Position numbers and translations under genes: made by a program. 42,908 bases of DNA from positions 1 to 42,908 of the forward strand of contig CAIXDS010000276.1 in NCBI GenBank assembly GCA_903918195.1, written 5' to 3'. A model generated the notes under the pieces. It saw only the letters and a list, made by a program, of their open reading frames with translations. It ran no database searches and was not told where the DNA came from. Within the stretch, counting starts at the first letter, position 1. Each line of letters starts with the position of its first letter. This stretch comes from an uncultured Acetobacteraceae bacterium (GTDB taxonomy: Bacteria; Pseudomonadota; Alphaproteobacteria; Acetobacterales; Acetobacteraceae). Shown one piece after another: positions 25,351 to 32,448 of the stretch.

Positions 25351-26420
25351 ATCAACCTCTCGCGCCGCAGATGATCCGCAGCTTCACGCCCGCGCTCGCC
25401 GGCGGCGGCGAGGTCGAGATAGGTCTGAACCGGACTGGTGCAGACAATACCAGGAGCGGGTTCGATCGTATCGCGGAAAGGGCCGCGATCCTCCAGGCAG
25501 GTGATGACGACGTTTTCGCCCTTGACCGGGGAAGACAGCTTCAGCGCCTGTCGCAGTGCCTCAACGCCGGCTTCATCGGCGTAGAAGAATTGGCTTCCGG
25601 TACGGGCATAGGGCGCCAGCCAGTGTGCCGCCGAGAAGGAGGCGAACATGGCGCCGCCCCCCTTATCGGCGACGCCAAGCACCGTGCGCGCTGCGTCCTC
25701 GAACGCACTGCCATGTAGGACCGTGTAGAACGCCAGCCGCTTGCCGGCCGGGGGCTCGTAGGCATCCCGCCAGGCATCGAGCAGCGCATCAGGGTCGGTC
25801 AGGCACAGGCCGTCGGAATTGACCCCGGCCCATTCCCGGTCGAGCAGGCCGGTGCGGACATTGCTGATATGGCCGAAGCTGACGCCGGCGGCCTGGGCAA
25901 GGTCGGCGACGCGCCAGGCGCGGCGCGGGTCGCGCAGCAGGACGCGCAGGACCTGCGCGGATTTGGGTTTGAAGAGCGAGCGGAGTTCCCGCCGTTCGAC
26001 GGACGGCCTGCTCGCCACCTGGCGTTCGATGAACACGCCATCGAAAACCAGCCGGGCGTTTCCTTCGAGATCGAGAAAGCCGACCTCCTGTTCCCGGCAG
26101 AGCGCCTGCGCCTCGGGCGAGAGATAGGGGGCGATGAACACCGGTATCGCGTCAGCGCCATAATGGGCGAGGTAGTTGCGCAGTTGGAGCACGGCCATCC
26201 GCACATGACGCGGCTGGCCGTTGGCCTTGACCTCGCAGACCAGCGCATGGCGACGGCCGGCAACGGTGACGTGCGCCAGAATGTCGAGTTCCCGCTGTTC
26301 CCTCTGAACCCCGAGTTCAACCTCCGTCACCTCGATCACCGGCACCTGCCGCAGAAGCTCCCTCAGAGCCTCAGCAGCGAGAAGTTCGAACGCTTTCAGT
26401 GATTCTCCAGGTTTCAGCAT
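25338..26420 (-). CDS. AbiEi/COG4861-like antitoxin and autoregulator, module 1
   Basis: 360 residues from ATG 26420 (MLKPGESLKAFELLA). An N-terminal restriction-like domain (ELDILAHVTVAGRRHALVCEVKA, D...ExK spacing) is followed by a winged helix-turn-helix (RVADLAQAAGVSFGHISNV) and a C-terminal region with YDLAA-type end. This is the COG4861 form of the AbiEi antitoxin. The start codon lies inside a perfect palindrome (26412-26429), and a second one is 50 bases upstream, pointing to strong autorepression. No ribosome site is seen; the frame is open up to 26549, which would absorb the operators. Confidence 0.75.
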   Translation of the reverse strand: MLKPGESLKAFELLAAEALRELLRQVPVIEVTEVELGVQREQRELDILAHVTVAGRRHALVCEVKANGQPRHVRMAVLQLRNYLAHYGADAIPVFIAPYLSPEAQALCREQEVGFLDLEGNARLVFDGVFIERQVASRPSVERRELRSLFKPKSAQVLRVLLRDPRRAWRVADLAQAAGVSFGHISNVRTGLLDREWAGVNSDGLCLTDPDALLDAWRDAYEPPAGKRLAFYTVLHGSAFEDAARTVLGVADKGGGAMFASFSAAHWLAPYARTGSQFFYADEAGVEALRQALKLSSPVKGENVVITCLEDRGPFRDTIEPAPGIVCTSPVQTYLDLAAAGERGREAADHLRRERLIWPR

Positions 26421-26514
26421 CTGCTGAAAGTGGCCGATCCGGTGAACGCGGTCAAGCAAGATTTCACCAGAATGCCGGCTTTCAGCGAATGCTGAAATCT
26501 TGGTCTCTGGTGAA
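26412..26514. promoter_or_regulatory. Paired palindromic operators of AbiE module 1
   Basis: TTTCAGCATCTGCTGAAA at 26412-26429 overlaps the start codon. TTTCAGCGAATGCTGAAA at 26480-26497 is the second site, and it is nested in an outer inverted repeat TTCACCAGA (26463-26471) / TCTGGTGAA (26506-26514). GGTGAACGC also recurs at 26441 and 26509. This fits cooperative binding by the AbiEi-like protein. Confidence 0.75.
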
Positions 26515-26897
26515 CGCTCATGGGAGAGTGGCCCTGGCGCCGGGGCCAAGCCGGCTTCAGGCTCCGCAACCGCCGCGCGGCCTCAGCCACAACAAACAGT
26601 TCTGCGGGCTACATTTGTCAGAAGAATGTACCCTCCTTCTGACAAAATGCCATGGCGATAGCCGTCGCCGCCAAGCTGCCGGGCGCCGCCGGCGGCGGTG
26701 AGAAGCCCCAACTGACTGGCAGCGCAAGCCGCAATGCCCAAACCAGGGCGAACGCGACCGACGGATCGCCGGGGGCGGCCGTTGCATCACGCTCGCCTGG
26801 CGTTGCCTCTGACGATATGAAGACGAGTGGCTGCCGTCACCCTGAAGACCATCCCTGGAGCAAGGTCCGCATGACCAAAGCAATGAGGAGAAAGGGT
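26515..26897. other. Intergenic region with an orphan inverted repeat
   Basis: No gene was found here. The arms TTTGTCAGAAG (26614-26624) and CTTCTGACAAA (26636-26646), 11 bases apart, form an operator-like palindrome not attached to a clear gene. It could be the promoter of the regulator that starts at 26898 or a relic of a lost module. Confidence 0.5.
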
Positions 26898-27656
26898 ATG
26901 CGCTGTGACGGACCCCAGGTTGCCCGCCTTCGGCGGGAACTCGGCATCACCCAGTAGGATCTCGCCGACAAGGCCAAGGTCTCGAAAACCACCATCGAGC
27001 GGATCGAACGTGGCGTCGCGGTCGATTACCAGAGCATCCACCAGATTGCTCCCGTCCTCGGCGTTGGCTTCAACGATCTGGTACGCCCGGAAGCGGGTGA
27101 CGATGCCGGACCAGAGGCAGCCTTCGTGCCCCTGACGTCGCTGGGCTCGGCCCGCGAACTGATGGATCTGCTGCTCCGCTGCGACACCGCGGCCATCGAT
27201 CTGGTGGATGATCCCGCCGAGGATGCGACGGCGGCTGTCATCCTCGTGTTGCAAAAGCTGGAGGCCCTGCTTCCGGGAAACCCGAATACCGAGTGGGACA
27301 CGCTGCGCAGTTGGCGGAGCAGCGCCGCCGAGCGCCTTCGCGGCATTGCGCGTGTCAACGCCATACTTACCGAACTCGGCGAGAGCGGACTTCATCTGCT
27401 CGTCGGCGAGTATGTCGCCAGCCTCAACGAGGAGGAAACAGAAGCGGCGGTTCGGAACTTCGTTGACGAACTTGAGTCTGCCGACTTCTGCCACTTTTCC
27501 CGACCCTGTCAGCCCGACTACCGCAAGCGCGTCGCGATGCTGCGGGTGGCAAAGCGCGGCCGCACCCAGGTGAAGGTCAAGGTCGACGACATCGCCGGGC
27601 CAGAGGCGCCGCCTCCGTCGGCATCCGGGGCCGACGCGGATGACCTTCCGTTCTGA
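26898..27656 (+). pseudogene. XRE-family regulator broken by an in-frame amber codon
   Basis: The frame starts MRCDGPQVARLRRELGITQ, then TAG at 26955-26957, then continues DLADKAKVSKTTIERIERGV. This is a clear HTH_3 domain in which the usual Glu/Gln after TQ is a stop (GAG or CAG to TAG). The rest stays open to 27656, encoding a C-terminal domain of about 175 residues (SARELMDLLLRCDTAAIDLV and on) with no known match. GAGGAG seven bases before the ATG supports the start. A GTG at 27126 could still produce the C-terminal domain alone. Either a pseudogene, or a gene needing amber suppression. Confidence 0.8.
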
Positions 27657-27681
27657 CGCCGAGACATGACCTGATGGCGAG

Positions 27682-27741
27682 TTGGCCGCCCGGTGCCGGA
27701 AAAAGAATGTGGGCGGCCAACACCTGCCTTCGGCGGGCAGG
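27682..27741. terminator. Two hairpins downstream of the XRE gene
   Basis: TTGGCCGCCC (27682-27691) pairs with GGGCGGCCAA (27711-27720), and CCTGCC pairs with GGCAGG around a TTCGGCG loop (27723-27741). They lie 26 bases after the stop. No T-run follows, so they may be terminator-like or part of the adjacent structured repeat. Confidence 0.4.
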
Positions 27742-27763
27742 AGCCAACAGCCGCCCCCACCCT

Positions 27764-27867
27764 GCGCCGGCGATTAAAGCCCTTCAGGGTTGAGACCCGC
27801 CACTTTGCCGGGCTCGCGGTGCCTTGGCCCGAAAGCGTCGCCCCCACTCGCGGGGGCAACGCCCAAC
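27764..27867 (+). repeat. Structured dispersed repeat, copy 4 (most diverged)
   Basis: The order of elements matches copies 1-3: CGATTAAAGCCC, TTGAGACCCGCC, GGGCTCG, GGCCCGAAAGCG and ACGCCCAAC. The second hairpin is GCCCCC/GGGGGC around ACTCGC, again a different but paired stem. It lies between the XRE pseudogene and AbiE module 2. Confidence 0.7.
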
Positions 27868-28046
27868 CTTCCTGGCCGGCCAAACCTCAACTCCGTCCCC
27901 AATGCAACGGCACTTCTTGGAGACAAGACTACTTGTAGGAAAGGCTCCAAGGATACTATCCATTCCTCACTGCCAGGGGCTTGTCTGGTGGCGCTTCCAC
28001 CGCCGTTCGCACCGGACTCCCGGTGTGCTGTCGTGCCTTCCGCCCT

Positions 28047-28946
28047 TCACGACCCCTCTTGGAGGCGATCCCACGGCAGCGAAAGATAGAACTGCCGGGC
28101 CGCAGCGAAGCACACCTCGAACGCCGGCAGTTCGCCAAGTTCGAGTTCCATGCTGTGCCATTCGGATTTGGCGCGGTCGATGAGATCGGGATCGTCGATG
28201 CGGGCCGGATCGACCGGCACGTTGCGGGATGCGCATTTCTCGTGCAGGGCGCGCAGAATGAGGGCGCGGTCCATGCCCTCTTCCCCGTGCTGCTCCAGCA
28301 GAAAGGCGATGTCGTAAATGTCCTGCCGTCGCCGGCGGTTGCGGATTCCCTGCTGCAGATAGGCGCGGAATTTCTCAGCAATCACCTCGTTCACGCTGTA
28401 GACCTCAAGCAGATTGCTTCCGGCCACGAGCCTGACCTCTTCGGTTTCGATGATCGGCTCGCGAAAGCTGACTTCGACATCAATCACATTGGTGCAGTTG
28501 TGGGCGAGCAGGTGCTTTTCGTCGGCGCTTCCGGCGCGCGCATACCCGATCCGGGTTTCGATCGCCGGAAATCTGTCGGATGCGAAGTTTCTCGGCCGCA
28601 GCTTCAGTTTTCCCTGCACGTGGCAGCGCCACTGCACATAGCCAAGGCGCGCTCGTGCCCGATCAAGGCCCCGGTTCATGGCATCTGTGAAGGTTGCGGC
28701 GAACTCGTCAGGATCAGCGCGTGCGCTGAAATCCAGATCAGAGGTTTGGCGCTGGCTTCCATGCGCGATAGCAAGAAGGGTTCCGCCCTTGAGCACCAGA
28801 TTGCCATGGAAGAAGTCGACCATGGCCACGGCGTTCAGGATGATCGTTGTGATCTGCCGCTGATTATGCTTCGCGACGTCGGATGCGGCCTCGGCAATCC
28901 AGGCGGACAGGTCGACAAGAGGCGGTTCGTCATTCTCAGGAGACAT
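28047..28946 (-). CDS. AbiEii/AbiGii-family nucleotidyltransferase toxin, module 2
   Basis: 299 residues. FFHGNLVLKGGTLLAIAHG followed by RQTSDLDFSA is the KGGT...R.S.DLD signature of AbiEii nucleotidyltransferase toxins. VNEVIAEKFRAYLQQ and RRRQDIYDIAFLLE match the conserved K and the C-terminal D/(F/Y)D region of the family. The start overlaps the antitoxin gene end by 11 bases. It differs strongly from the toxin at 24481, so the two modules are not a duplication. Confidence 0.88.
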   Translation of the reverse strand: MSPENDEPPLVDLSAWIAEAASDVAKHNQRQITTIILNAVAMVDFFHGNLVLKGGTLLAIAHGSQRQTSDLDFSARADPDEFAATFTDAMNRGLDRARARLGYVQWRCHVQGKLKLRPRNFASDRFPAIETRIGYARAGSADEKHLLAHNCTNVIDVEVSFREPIIETEEVRLVAGSNLLEVYSVNEVIAEKFRAYLQQGIRNRRRRQDIYDIAFLLEQHGEEGMDRALILRALHEKCASRNVPVDPARIDDPDLIDRAKSEWHSMELELGELPAFEVCFAAARQFYLSLPWDRLQEGS

Positions 28947-29913
28947 TCAACGACAGCATCCAGCGCTCGGAAAATTGGGGTTCGAAAGGCTTTTCCGGGT
29001 CGAGCTTACGCGAGCCGCCGCGCTCTGCGAACTGCGCCCACGCATCGACCCGCGCATCCTGGACCTGGAGGCGCTCGCTCAGAATATACCCCGCCCGCAC
29101 AAAGGCGATCTTGGTTGTTTTCAGCTCGGGCGCGTTCAGCGCCTCGATGATCTCGTCGAGATAGGTTGCGGCATGATCATCCCACACCTCCAGGACATGG
29201 CTCATGCCGCCGCACAGGGCGGGTTCGTGCAGCATGTCGCGGAAGGTCTGGCCAACCGTCGCAATTCGGGCGTGGCTATCGGGGATGTCCACGGAGCGCC
29301 CGAAATAGCCGGGCTCGAAGACAGCCAGGTCGCGCTTGCGCAGCACGGGGGGGAATGTCACGCGCTCGCGCGGCTGTTGTCCAGGGTCGCCGGGTTCGAG
29401 TTGCCCGCAAGCCTCCTTGGCCTCGTCCTTCGCCCGCTGCCGCCACAATAGTTTGGACGGTCTGGTAAGCTGGAGGGCGCGCGGGTTGCGGTTGGTCAGC
29501 CCCCATTGCTGCATCGCCGACAGATGCGACACGTAGCACCAGGGATCGATGGCGCAGCAGAGCGCCTCGGGGCTTTCATCAGGTATTCCGGCAACGCGCC
29601 ACACCGACGAGGAAAAATCGCGGTCAGCGATCAGCAGTCGTTCGCCCTCGGTGGCGGCGCGTCGTTCGAGCTGATCCTCCCAGCTCTCTGAGCCGCGCAG
29701 GCGATCATCGCCATAGGTCGGGTCCAGAAGCGTGGTGCGCAGGGCCGAAAGGGAGCGGGCGCTCGGGAAGCTGCTTTTGATCAGCAGACGCTCGCCATCG
29801 AACACGCGTTCGCGGTAGAGGCGGCGGACGAAGCCCTCGATCTCAAACCAAGTTATCAGGGGGCGCTTATTGCGCCTGATTAACTCTTTAACTGCGTCGG
29901 GGAGACTGTGCAT
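28936..29913 (-). CDS. AbiEi-like antitoxin/autoregulator, module 2
   Basis: 325 residues. The N-terminal part (ELIRRNKRPLITWFEIEGFVRRLY) is the winged-helix region expected of AbiEi antitoxins; DPWCYVSHLSAMQQWGLTN resembles the AbiEi core where the protein recognises the toxin or promoter. The ATG at 29913 lies one base from a 39-base palindrome, with a 45-base palindrome further upstream. This matches negative autoregulation known for AbiEi, in which two inverted repeats are bound cooperatively. Confidence 0.8.
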   Translation of the reverse strand: MHSLPDAVKELIRRNKRPLITWFEIEGFVRRLYRERVFDGERLLIKSSFPSARSLSALRTTLLDPTYGDDRLRGSESWEDQLERRAATEGERLLIADRDFSSSVWRVAGIPDESPEALCCAIDPWCYVSHLSAMQQWGLTNRNPRALQLTRPSKLLWRQRAKDEAKEACGQLEPGDPGQQPRERVTFPPVLRKRDLAVFEPGYFGRSVDIPDSHARIATVGQTFRDMLHEPALCGGMSHVLEVWDDHAATYLDEIIEALNAPELKTTKIAFVRAGYILSERLQVQDARVDAWAQFAERGGSRKLDPEKPFEPQFSERWMLSLNVS

Positions 29914-29914
29914 A

Positions 29915-29953
29915 AGGCGTCTGCTAATGTCCTCAGGACATTAGCAGACGCCT
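29915..29953. promoter_or_regulatory. Operator palindrome 1 of AbiE module 2
   Basis: Two perfect 19-base arms (AGGCGTCTGCTAATGTCCT and its complement) flank one central base. It sits immediately upstream of the antitoxin ATG and contains the probable -10. Its core AATGTCCT-N-AGGACATT is shared with operator 2. Confidence 0.85.
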
Positions 29954-29967
29954 ATGCCCTTTGTCAA
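29938..29967 (-). promoter_or_regulatory. Sigma70-type promoter of AbiE module 2
   Basis: On the leftward strand TTGACA (29967-29962) and TAATGT (29943-29938) are 18 bases apart. The -10 lies within operator 1, so binding there should block transcription. Confidence 0.6.
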
Positions 29968-30001
29968 TGGGAGCTAAGTTATTGAATTTGCTGGTGCGCG
30001 C

Positions 30002-30046
30002 GGTCCTGAAGGGTGAATGTCCTAAGGACATTCACCCTTCAGGACC
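30002..30046. promoter_or_regulatory. Operator palindrome 2 of AbiE module 2
   Basis: Two perfect 22-base arms around a central A (30024), including GAATGTCCT and AGGACATTC. It shares only the inner core with operator 1, and the centres are 90 bases apart. Confidence 0.85.
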
Positions 30047-30110
30047 AGGGAACGCTTCGCGTATCTTACGGAACCAACGCCCGGTGTCAAGAGAAATCAG
30101 CGGCCGCAGT

Positions 30111-30338
30111 TTACTTGCCACTCTTTGCCAGGGGAACGAGCCGCACCGGGTCCGCTGGGGGAAGCGGATGCTGTGCCGCCGCCACGCTCCAAAGGGCCTT
30201 GCCGCTCTCCCGGAAGGGCTGGAGGCGCCCTGAAAATGCTGGCTGTGCCAGGAGCTCATCGACGAAGGCTTGGCGATACAGCTCTTCGAGCGTGGCCGGC
30301 AGTTTCCGGTCCGCGAAGGCCCGACAGCTTGATGGCAA
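30111..30338 (-). pseudogene. Fragment of an unrecognised gene
   Basis: A 75-residue frame whose last 60 residues look protein-like (LPATLEELYRQAFVDELLAQ, then ESGKALWSVAAAQHPLPPAD). It lacks a plausible N-terminus and ribosome site, and abuts the truncated S24-like gene on the other strand. Probably the C-terminal remnant of a gene lost by deletion. Confidence 0.35.
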
Positions 30339-30966
30339 TGCCGCCAGGAATCCCGTCGTCGCGATTTGCGGCGAGAAGATCTATGCCCGGCGCCTCTGTA
30401 AGGATCCGCGCGATTTCTCGCGAATCACGTTGGCAGCTGACCGCTCTGGCACCGAACGGGTGCCACCCACCCTCCTGCTGCCCAGATGCAAGACCCGCGT
30501 CATGCCTATCGTCGGCGTGCTGTACGACGAGGCCCCGATACCCAATAGCCGCAACGAGGCTATACTCGTCGACCACTCGGCCATAATTTCCCGGCAACTC
30601 CTGGCCGCGCATGTCATCGACGACAGTGCGCATCCCGTTATCCGCGATGGGGACATCGTTCTGATGGAGGCGGTTCATGACCTGACAAGAGATGCGATCG
30701 GCACACTGGAAGGCTGGATTGTCGCCGTAGAAGCTGCAGGAGATAGCGGAAACTTTGGGTTTCTCAAGCGAATGGGAAGTGAAGTTTCGCCGTCGCTGCG
30801 GATTTTTGAGAGCATCGGCTTGATTGGTAATTCGTTGTGCATTGCGACAGGTAGCGGCCCCGCCTATGCCGCTCTGCGACTTCAAAAGCTGTGGCGTGTG
30901 CAGGGAGTTTTACGCTCTGCAAGGCAATCAAAAGGCACGCCGGTACGCGGAAGAATGCCGGCATGA
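30331..30966 (+). pseudogene. S24/LexA-type peptidase domain, N-terminally truncated
   Basis: The frame from about 30331 reads a plausible LexA-like C-terminal domain: AAHVIDDSAHPVIRDGDIVL (catalytic Ser in DDSA) and, about 50 residues later, NFGFLKRMGSE (catalytic Lys), ending near LQKLWRVQGVLRSAR. The helix-turn-helix expected in front is missing and no start codon with a ribosome site is found; the sequence upstream belongs to another remnant. Such proteins are self-cleaving repressors. Probably decayed. Confidence 0.5.
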
Positions 30967-30996
30967 GCGTGGCGGCTTCGAAGGGTGGCAGGATTT

Positions 30997-31233
30997 TCAG
31001 CGCCTGAGCATAGGGCGCTGGACAGATAAGGCCGGAATTTCAGGTCGGACGGTGCGGTCGCTCTCGTCGGCATCGCCGTCCGCGTCGCGCAGCGCGGTTG
31101 GCAGCAGTTCGTCCGCCATTCGCTGGATCTGGTGGCTGGTATGGTCATTAACGCCGCCCGTGACGACACGGGTTTCGGCCGTGATCTGGTCAGAGAAGGG
31201 CGGAAAAGCGGCGCAGCTCCGCAACGGTGGCAA
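30997..31233 (-). CDS. Short frame of uncertain status after the PIN gene
   Basis: 78 residues, overlapping the 3' end of the PIN gene. The middle (SDQITAETRVVTGGVNDHTS, then QIQRMADELLPTALRDADGD) looks protein-like but matches nothing recognised. Its last ten codons lie on a short relic of the AAA gene 3' end (see 30997-31026). May be a decayed gene. Confidence 0.3.
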   Translation of the reverse strand: MPPLRSCAAFPPFSDQITAETRVVTGGVNDHTSHQIQRMADELLPTALRDADGDADESDRTVRPEIPALSVQRPMLRR

Positions 31234-31759
31234 CCAGCCCCTGGCGGGTCAAAATGAGAAGATAATCCTCGACCGAATAAGGCGGGTTCTTCAGGCGGCC
31301 GCGTATCTGCCGGACGGCCGTGCAGAACGTGGTCGACTCAAGACTCATCTGATTCAAAAGGAAATCATCGGGGTGCTGGGCCTCGATGCCGTAGGGAGCC
31401 AGCACCGCTTCGGGAAAATCGACCAGGTTCTGCGTCACGATGGCATCGCAGCGGCCAACTATGGCCGCTGCAAGCACATGGCGGTCATTGGGGTCGGGAA
31501 GCTGAAGCGAGGATATCAACGCCTCATAGCCCGTTACCAGGCAATCCCGCGTTTTCTGGTCCATCATGTCGCGGGTCCGCTCCAGCTTTTGGCGGTCGCG
31601 GTACGGCTCGTTACGCATGAGCGCGTCGATCCATTCGCGGTGAATGTCCGCCGTCCATTTGGCTCGGAACAGGTCCGCGACCGCGAGCTGGAGCAACAGA
31701 TCGCGCATGGGGGCCGGATAGAGCACATTCGCGTCGAGAAGGGCAGTATAAGTCGTCAC
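31190..31759 (-). CDS. PIN-domain toxin (VapC-like)
   Basis: 189 residues. TALLDANVLYPAPMRDLLL carries the first PIN aspartate, WIDAL and the DPNDRHVLAAAIVGRCDAIVTQN stretch carry the other acidic residues and the (S/T)xN position. This is a metal-dependent RNase of the PIN class with a longer C-terminus than VapC (about 135 residues). The start is GTG at 31759, overlapping the TGA of the antitoxin gene (GTGA), so expression is coupled. Confidence 0.85.
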   Translation of the reverse strand: MTTYTALLDANVLYPAPMRDLLLQLAVADLFRAKWTADIHREWIDALMRNEPYRDRQKLERTRDMMDQKTRDCLVTGYEALISSLQLPDPNDRHVLAAAIVGRCDAIVTQNLVDFPEAVLAPYGIEAQHPDDFLLNQMSLESTTFCTAVRQIRGRLKNPPYSVEDYLLILTRQGLVATVAELRRFSALL

Positions 31760-32220
31760 GGGAGCGAATACCCCATGTCGTTTTCCTGGGCATCGGCCAC
31801 GAGCTGGTCAAGAACTTCCGCGCGATCGGCATCGATCTGAGCCTTGTAGGCCATCACATCGTCCATGCGGATTCGGCGGTGCGTGCCGACCTTACGATAG
31901 GGAATGCTGTTCTGTTCCAGCAGACCAATCAAGAACGGCCGCGACACATTCAGGACCTCGGCGGCCTGGACGGTGGTCAACTCGGCATTCTCGGGAATGA
32001 GCGTAATGCCCCGACCGGCGGCCATGGCCTCCAGAATGTCCATAAGGAGGTGCACGGCACCAGCCGGCAGCTCAATGGGCTGTTCCTGCCCGGCGTCGAT
32101 CACCCGAAACGTCAAGGGCCGGTCCTTGCGCATGAAACGGGCAAGGCTCTGGCCGGAACGGCGGGCAATGGCAGCCTCTCCGGCGGTCGGCGGCGGCTGG
32201 CGATGAGCAAGCGCAGTCAT
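31756..32220 (-). CDS. Antitoxin with excisionase-type DNA-binding domain
   Basis: 154 residues. The central LTTVQAAEVLNVSRPFLIGLLEQNSIPYRKVGTHRRI is a MerR/excisionase-like winged helix (helix_turn_helix_17 type). The N-terminal part is a linker with a beta-rich region (RVIDAGQEQPIELPAGAV). The C-terminal helix (ADRAEVLDQLVADAQEN) should bind and block the PIN toxin. ATG 32220 is preceded by GGAGG seven bases upstream. Upstream are a promoter and three 9-base tandem half-sites. Confidence 0.85.
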   Translation of the reverse strand: MTALAHRQPPPTAGEAAIARRSGQSLARFMRKDRPLTFRVIDAGQEQPIELPAGAVHLLMDILEAMAAGRGITLIPENAELTTVQAAEVLNVSRPFLIGLLEQNSIPYRKVGTHRRIRMDDVMAYKAQIDADRAEVLDQLVADAQENDMGYSLP

Positions 32221-32245
32221 GGGGAAACCTCCTCTCGTTGAACGA

Positions 32246-32292
32246 GATTTAGCACCTCACCCTGATAAATGCAATAGACGCAACAGACGCAT
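32246..32292 (-). promoter_or_regulatory. Promoter and 9-base tandem repeats of the PIN module
   Basis: Leftward, TTGCAT (32274-32269) and TAAATC (32251-32246) are 17 bases apart. Three tandem 9-mers (on the given strand TAAATGCAA, TAGACGCAA, CAGACGCAT at 32266-32292) overlap the -35 and could be antitoxin half-sites. Confidence 0.5.
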
Positions 32293-32448
32293 TATCTGAA
32301 ATGCAAGGAGCGCCTCGCATCGAATTCAAGCGGCCGGTCCTTGCTGCAACCGGCCGTGGCTTTTTCAGGTGGTGGTCGTGCTGGTCGGCATGGGCCAACC
32401 GGTCGGAGGACGATTCCGCAGGGATTCTTCAGCCATAGGGGAGGACTC

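Noticed and set aside
30824..31840. Rightward open frame of 338 codons
   Set aside because: It runs antisense through the PIN toxin gene, whose start overlap and motifs are convincing.
32365..32436. 23-residue frame after the AAA gene
   Set aside because: It has no ribosome site, ends in a run of threonines and has no conserved feature; too short to support as a gene.
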